From Martelella sp. HB161492 (GTDB taxonomy: Bacteria; Pseudomonadota; Alphaproteobacteria; Rhizobiales; Rhizobiaceae), in assembly GCF_013184775.1 (NCBI RefSeq), contig NZ_JAATVV010000013.1:62001-126000 (forward strand): DNA of 64,000 bases, in the 5' to 3' direction. The notes under the pieces are model-generated. The model was not told the DNA's origin. It ran no database searches and worked only from the letters and a program-made list of their open reading frames with translations. Both the position numbers and the translations under genes were made by a program. Of this stretch, positions 60,935 to 64,000 are shown in pieces. How positions within the stretch are numbered: position 1 is the first letter of the stretch; each line of letters starts with the position of its first letter.

Positions 60935-60985
60935 TTGGACCTCCCGGAAGTCTTGTTGATCATCTTGGATTTTTGCTTCAGTTTA

Positions 60986-61005
60986 GGGGCAGGTTTACCT
61001 GCACC
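60986..61005. promoter_or_regulatory. Palindrome upstream of pxpA
   Basis: GCAGGT (60,989-60,994) and ACCTGC (60,997-61,002) are perfect complements with a 2-nt centre, and the outer GG/CC add two more pairs after one mismatch. It lies about 50 bp upstream of pxpA in a divergent 266-bp gap. A regulator for pxpA is a reasonable guess. Confidence 0.5.
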
Positions 61006-61200
61006 TCAACGATTTTCTTGCTATAAGCTTCCCACTCACGACATAGCAATTCGGCGCGTTATGCGTAGGGAACATAGAAAAACAAGGCGAAAATCGTGAT
61101 CAAGGGCTGCGTATGCCAGCGCAATCAATTGAGAAACCTGAGTTCTTGGAAATGGGGGTAAGAGAATGCAGCATCGTTATGGCAATCCTGGAACTGATGA

Positions 61201-61842
61201 ATGCCAATGAACGCCGACGTGACGATCTTGGCGGAGACGATAACCGCCGCATCACAAAAGGTCGGAAACAGACGCCTTGTCATTGGCATTGCCGGTCCAC
61301 CCGGTTCCGGTAAATCCACCATGGCTGCGGCGCTCGCCGCCGCGTTGATCGCGCGGGACCGTGCCGCGGTGATACTGCCCATGGATGGGTTCCATCTGGC
61401 GAACCGGCTTCTGGAAGAGAAGGGGCTTCTGTCCAGAAAGGGGGCACCGGAAACCTTCGACCGGTTCGGCTTCGCCTCGGCCCTCAAGACGGTCCGGCTG
61501 GATCAGCAGGAGGTGTTCGTGCCGGAATTTGACCGGGAGCAGGATCTGGCAATTGCCGCAGCGATCTCGATCGCGCCGGAAGACCGGATCGTGATCGTTG
61601 AAGGCAATTATCTGCTTCTTGATGAGCCAGGCTGGCGCGATCTGCGCCATATGCTTGATTTCACGGTCTTTCTGGATCCGCCCCTGAACCTCCTTGAGGA
61701 GCGTCTCGTCAGACGCTGGCGCGATCACGGGCTTGATGCCGAAGCCGCCGAACAGCGGGCAAGGGAGAATGATATCGTCAATGCGAAGCGTGTTCTGGCA
61801 CATCGGCTACCGGCAACGCGGGTGTTCGACACGATTGCCTGA
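61201..61842 (+). CDS. Nucleoside/nucleotide kinase family protein (P-loop)
   Basis: A 213-residue cytoplasmic kinase related to uridine kinase and to the FrcK proteins found beside rhizobial sugar transporters. The P-loop GPPGSGKS is at residues 32-39, and ILPMDGFHLANRLLEEKGLL carries the catalytic Asp. The LID Arg cluster is in EERLVRRWRDHGLD. The phosphate acceptor is not evident. It starts at an ATG at 61,201 with GGA upstream, or at the ATG at 61,207. It is followed by pyrC after 82 bp. Confidence 0.82.
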   Translation: MPMNADVTILAETITAASQKVGNRRLVIGIAGPPGSGKSTMAAALAAALIARDRAAVILPMDGFHLANRLLEEKGLLSRKGAPETFDRFGFASALKTVRLDQQEVFVPEFDREQDLAIAAAISIAPEDRIVIVEGNYLLLDEPGWRDLRHMLDFTVFLDPPLNLLEERLVRRWRDHGLDAEAAEQRARENDIVNAKRVLAHRLPATRVFDTIA

Positions 61843-61924
61843 TCTCGGTCCGTGAGCGATTGCCTCCATGGGCCGGCCAATGCTATGGCGGTGGCGAGTA
61901 AAACGCCGAAAGGAAGTCGCCGCC

Positions 61925-62965
61925 ATGGATCGCCTGACACTCCGCCGCCCCGACGATTGGCATCTGCACCTGCGTGATGGTGCCATGCTTGAGGGCGTGA
62001 TTGGCGACACCAGCCGCCATTTTGCCCGCGCCATCATCATGCCCAATCTGGTGCCGCCGGTGGTGACGGCCGCTGATGCGGTTGCCTATCGCGATCGCAT
62101 TCTCAAGGCTATTCCGGACGGCGACAGCTTCAAGCCGCTGATGACGCTCTACCTGACGGAGAGCACCGATCCGGCAGATGTTGCCGCAGCCTATGAGAGC
62201 GGGCTGATCACCGCGGTGAAGCTCTATCCTGCGGGGGCGACCACCAACTCGCAGAGCGGCGTGCGCAATTTCGAAAATGCCATGCCGGTGCTTGAGAAAA
62301 TGGCCGAGATCGGTCTCAATCTCTGTGTCCATGGCGAGGTCACGGCGAAGGATGTCGACATTTTCGACCGCGAGGCCGTGTTCATCGAAACCGTGCTTGA
62401 TCCGCTGCGCCGGCGCCTGCCGGAGCTCAGGGTCACGATGGAACATGTGACGACGAAGGACGGCATCGACTATATTTCTGCTGCGGACAGGAACCTCGCC
62501 GGTTCGTTGACGACGCATCACCTGATCATCAATCGCAATGACATTCTCGTCGGCGGTATTCATCCGCATTATTACTGCCTGCCAGTCGCCAAACGCGAAA
62601 ACCACCGTCAGGCGCTGGTTGCGGCTGCCGTTTCGGGTGATCCGCGCTTTTTCCTCGGCACTGATTCCGCGCCGCATGTGGATCCGGCCAAGGAATGCGG
62701 CTGCGGCTGCGCCGGTATCTATACCGCACCGAATACGATGAGCTGCCTCGCCCATGTCTTCGAGAATGAAGCGGCGCTTGACAAGCTCGAGGCCTTTGCC
62801 TCGCTCAACGGACCGGCCTGGTACGGATTGCAGCCCAATGCCGAGACGATCACGATGGTCCGGCGTGCGCAGCCGGTTGCCTATCCTGCAAGGATCACGA
62901 CCGGTGCCGGCAGCGTCACGGTTTTCGACCCGAAATTCCCGCTGTTCTGGGATGTCGAGGCCTAG
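61925..62965 (+). CDS. pyrC: Dihydroorotase
   Basis: A 346-residue zinc enzyme of pyrimidine synthesis that closes carbamoyl aspartate to dihydroorotate. It is the short PyrC type: [19 protein letters not shown] carries the HLH zinc ligands, then [15 protein letters not shown] (with the carbamylated Lys), [15 protein letters not shown] and FLGTDSAPH. The ATG at 61,925 follows the family start. Its stop codon lies inside copy B of the dispersed repeat. Confidence 0.96.
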   Translation: MDRLTLRRPDDWHLHLRDGAMLEGVIGDTSRHFARAIIMPNLVPPVVTAADAVAYRDRILKAIPDGDSFKPLMTLYLTESTDPADVAAAYESGLITAVKLYPAGATTNSQSGVRNFENAMPVLEKMAEIGLNLCVHGEVTAKDVDIFDREAVFIETVLDPLRRRLPELRVTMEHVTTKDGIDYISAADRNLAGSLTTHHLIINRNDILVGGIHPHYYCLPVAKRENHRQALVAAAVSGDPRFFLGTDSAPHVDPAKECGCGCAGIYTAPNTMSCLAHVFENEAALDKLEAFASLNGPAWYGLQPNAETITMVRRAQPVAYPARITTGAGSVTVFDPKFPLFWDVEA

Positions 62966-63030
62966 AGTATCCGTGCGTCCTTTTGGACGCACCAGGACGC
63001 TCTATCTTATTGAAACTACGCATCGGCCGG
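62962..63030 (+). repeat. Dispersed intergenic repeat, copy B
   Basis: It begins with CTAGAG at the pyrC stop and includes a perfect hairpin GTGCGTCC-TTTT-GGACGCAC (62,973-62,992), GCTCTA, then CTTATTGAA and CTACGCATCGGC. It aligns with copy A at 27,195-27,293 read on the minus strand. The second inverted repeat of copy A (CGCATCGGCTCGAA) is degraded here. The hairpin may also act in ending pyrC transcription. Confidence 0.72.
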
Positions 63031-63102
63031 AAAAGCGGAGCCCGGTTTTTCGATAACCCGATCCAGCGCCCTTGCGAGCGGACGCGATGGCATTGCAGAC
63101 GA

Positions 63103-64000
63103 TCATACGGCGCGCAGCTGTGCCTGGCAGTCCTGGAGAATGAGAAGGCGCTGCATGTCGCGCTCATACAGACGGGTGCGGCGCGGATCGGGCACAACGG
63201 TCAGCTCGCTGGCCTGCATCGCGACGGCCGCTGCTGCAAGCCCGGCATGAAGACCGGCGGCAGACGCGGCATTAATGGCCGAGCCCAGCAGAACGGCGTC
63301 CTTCTCCCTGGCAAGAACGAGCGTCTTGCCGGTCACGTCAGGATAGATCTCGCGCAAGAGCGGATTGCGCGCATGGCCGCCGGCAAGCAGCAGCGTATCG
63401 GCGGCGAAACCTGCTTCAGCCATGGCGCCGATCACCTGTTTCAGACCGAGCGCAATGGCCACCAGCGCCCGGAAATAGAGCCGGCACAGTCCGTCAAAGG
63501 ATTTATCCAGCGTCAGCCCGGCAATCATGCCCGTCATGGCCGGATCGGCAAAGGGCGAACGGTTGCCGTGGAAATCCGGCACCATGGTGATCCCGGAGGC
63601 GAAGCTGTCACCCTCCATTGCGCGCAGCGTTTTGATCCGGGCAATGACCCGGTCATGCAGAGCCTCGGTTGCGGTGCCGCCGGCGCTTGAAGCTTCCAGC
63701 AGATGGTTGAGCAGGCCACCGGTGGCCGACTGGCCGGCCTCCACCAGATAGGAGCCGCGATAAAGCGCGGAAAAGAAGGGGCCCCAAAGGCTCTTGCCGT
63801 GGTGCGGCACTGCTGACTGGCCAACGAGGCAGCTTGACGTGCCGCCGATCAGCGCCAGCGGCGAAGGGCTTCCCGTCTGCGGCGGCGGCAGGACACCGAG
63901 GGCGCCCGCATAGGCATCGACCATGCCGGGGGCGACCAGCACCGCTTCATCAAGACCAAGATCACGCGCGGCATTTGCTGTCAGCGGCCCGATGGCCGCG
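63103..64000 (-). CDS. FGGY-family carbohydrate kinase (C-terminal part)
   Basis: The gene runs off the right edge, so the N-terminus is missing; about 298 residues are visible. It is an FGGY sugar kinase: GGTSSCLVGQSAVPHHG, then the SLWGPFFSAL and EAGQSATGGLLNHLL segments, DFHGNRSPFADP and the ATP-site LLLAGGHARNPLLREIYPDV. The HGNRSPFADP pattern is typical of the D-ribulokinase/YDR109C-like subgroup. The substrate is probably a pentulose, but this is inference. It is convergent with pyrC. Confidence 0.85.
   Translation of the reverse strand, partial: AAIGPLTANAARDLGLDEAVLVAPGMVDAYAGALGVLPPPQTGSPSPLALIGGTSSCLVGQSAVPHHGKSLWGPFFSALYRGSYLVEAGQSATGGLLNHLLEASSAGGTATEALHDRVIARIKTLRAMEGDSFASGITMVPDFHGNRSPFADPAMTGMIAGLTLDKSFDGLCRLYFRALVAIALGLKQVIGAMAEAGFAADTLLLAGGHARNPLLREIYPDVTGKTLVLAREKDAVLLGSAINAASAAGLHAGLAAAAVAMQASELTVVPDPRRTRLYERDMQRLLILQDCQAQLRAV

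Noticed and set aside
1-64000. Search for CRISPR arrays, insertion sequences, integrases, prophage genes, toxin-antitoxin pairs and tRNA or rRNA genes
   Set aside because: None was seen. All large frames resolve into chromosomal metabolic, transport or housekeeping genes, so no defence island or mobile element is claimed.

Overview
The window looks like a chromosomal segment of a Hyphomicrobiales (Rhizobiales) bacterium, most likely a Rhizobiaceae relative of Agrobacterium, Rhizobium or Ensifer. It is GC-rich. Gene content and order (a phnGHIJKL C-P lyase cluster with two phnE genes, the lysC-ptsP-prfA-prmC-DUF4167 run, pncB, rpsA, a cydDCABX operon) fit that group, and intergenic palindromes typical of it are present. 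Genus is not decided. I found no tRNA, rRNA, insertion sequence, prophage or CRISPR array.

Layout. (1) 1-10,940, minus strand: a phosphonate C-P lyase operon phnG-H-I-J-K-L, a hexapeptide-repeat transferase, phnC-D-E-E, a DUF1045 2H-phosphoesterase-like gene and the start of phnM. It is controlled from 10,955-10,972 by a perfect palindrome shared with the divergent regulator phnF. (2) 11,820-20,000: an intergenic palindromic element flanked by a duplicated terminator hairpin, then gpmA, dapB, an ABC exporter, an SDR/TetR pair with matching operators, glk, and the murein endopeptidase mepA. (3) 19,942-28,840: a YejABEF-type peptide importer, a GhrA-type reductase, a DUF2867 gene and pncB. (4) 28,920-33,858: a cobalamin riboswitch driving a TonB-dependent receptor and a BtuFCD-type ABC importer. 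(5) 34,042-43,620: lysC, ptsP, prfA, prmC, a DUF4167 protein, cmk and rpsA. (6) 43,706-48,880: a serine protease, small conserved proteins, purEK, rpmJ and a TPR protein. (7) 48,964-56,070: a cytochrome bd operon (GbsR/MarR regulator-cydD-cydC-cydA-cydB-cydX). (8) 56,382-64,000: a CoA transferase, an MFS-ArsR operon divergent from a zinc-finger thioredoxin, pxpA, a P-loop kinase, pyrC and a partial FGGY sugar kinase.

How the parts work together. Region 1 covers phosphonate uptake (PhnCDE) and C-P bond cleavage (PhnG-M). Region 4 is a vitamin B12 acquisition pathway from outer membrane to cytoplasm. Region 7 encodes a complete bd oxidase, its CydDC assembly exporter and its small subunit. Most other genes are core housekeeping.

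Most informative observations: the paired TetR operators, each exactly 16 nt upstream of a start codon; overlapping divergent promoters sharing one -35 region between an ArsR regulator with a BigR/SqrR-like cysteine pair and a thioredoxin; the phnF operator lying on the -10 box; a 22-bp perfect palindrome upstream of rpsA; the terminator duplication around a palindromic element; and a 2H phosphoesterase in a C-P lyase operon with no visible phnP. I did not find one wholly new multi-gene system; the best leads are these regulatory structures and the DUF1045 hypothesis.
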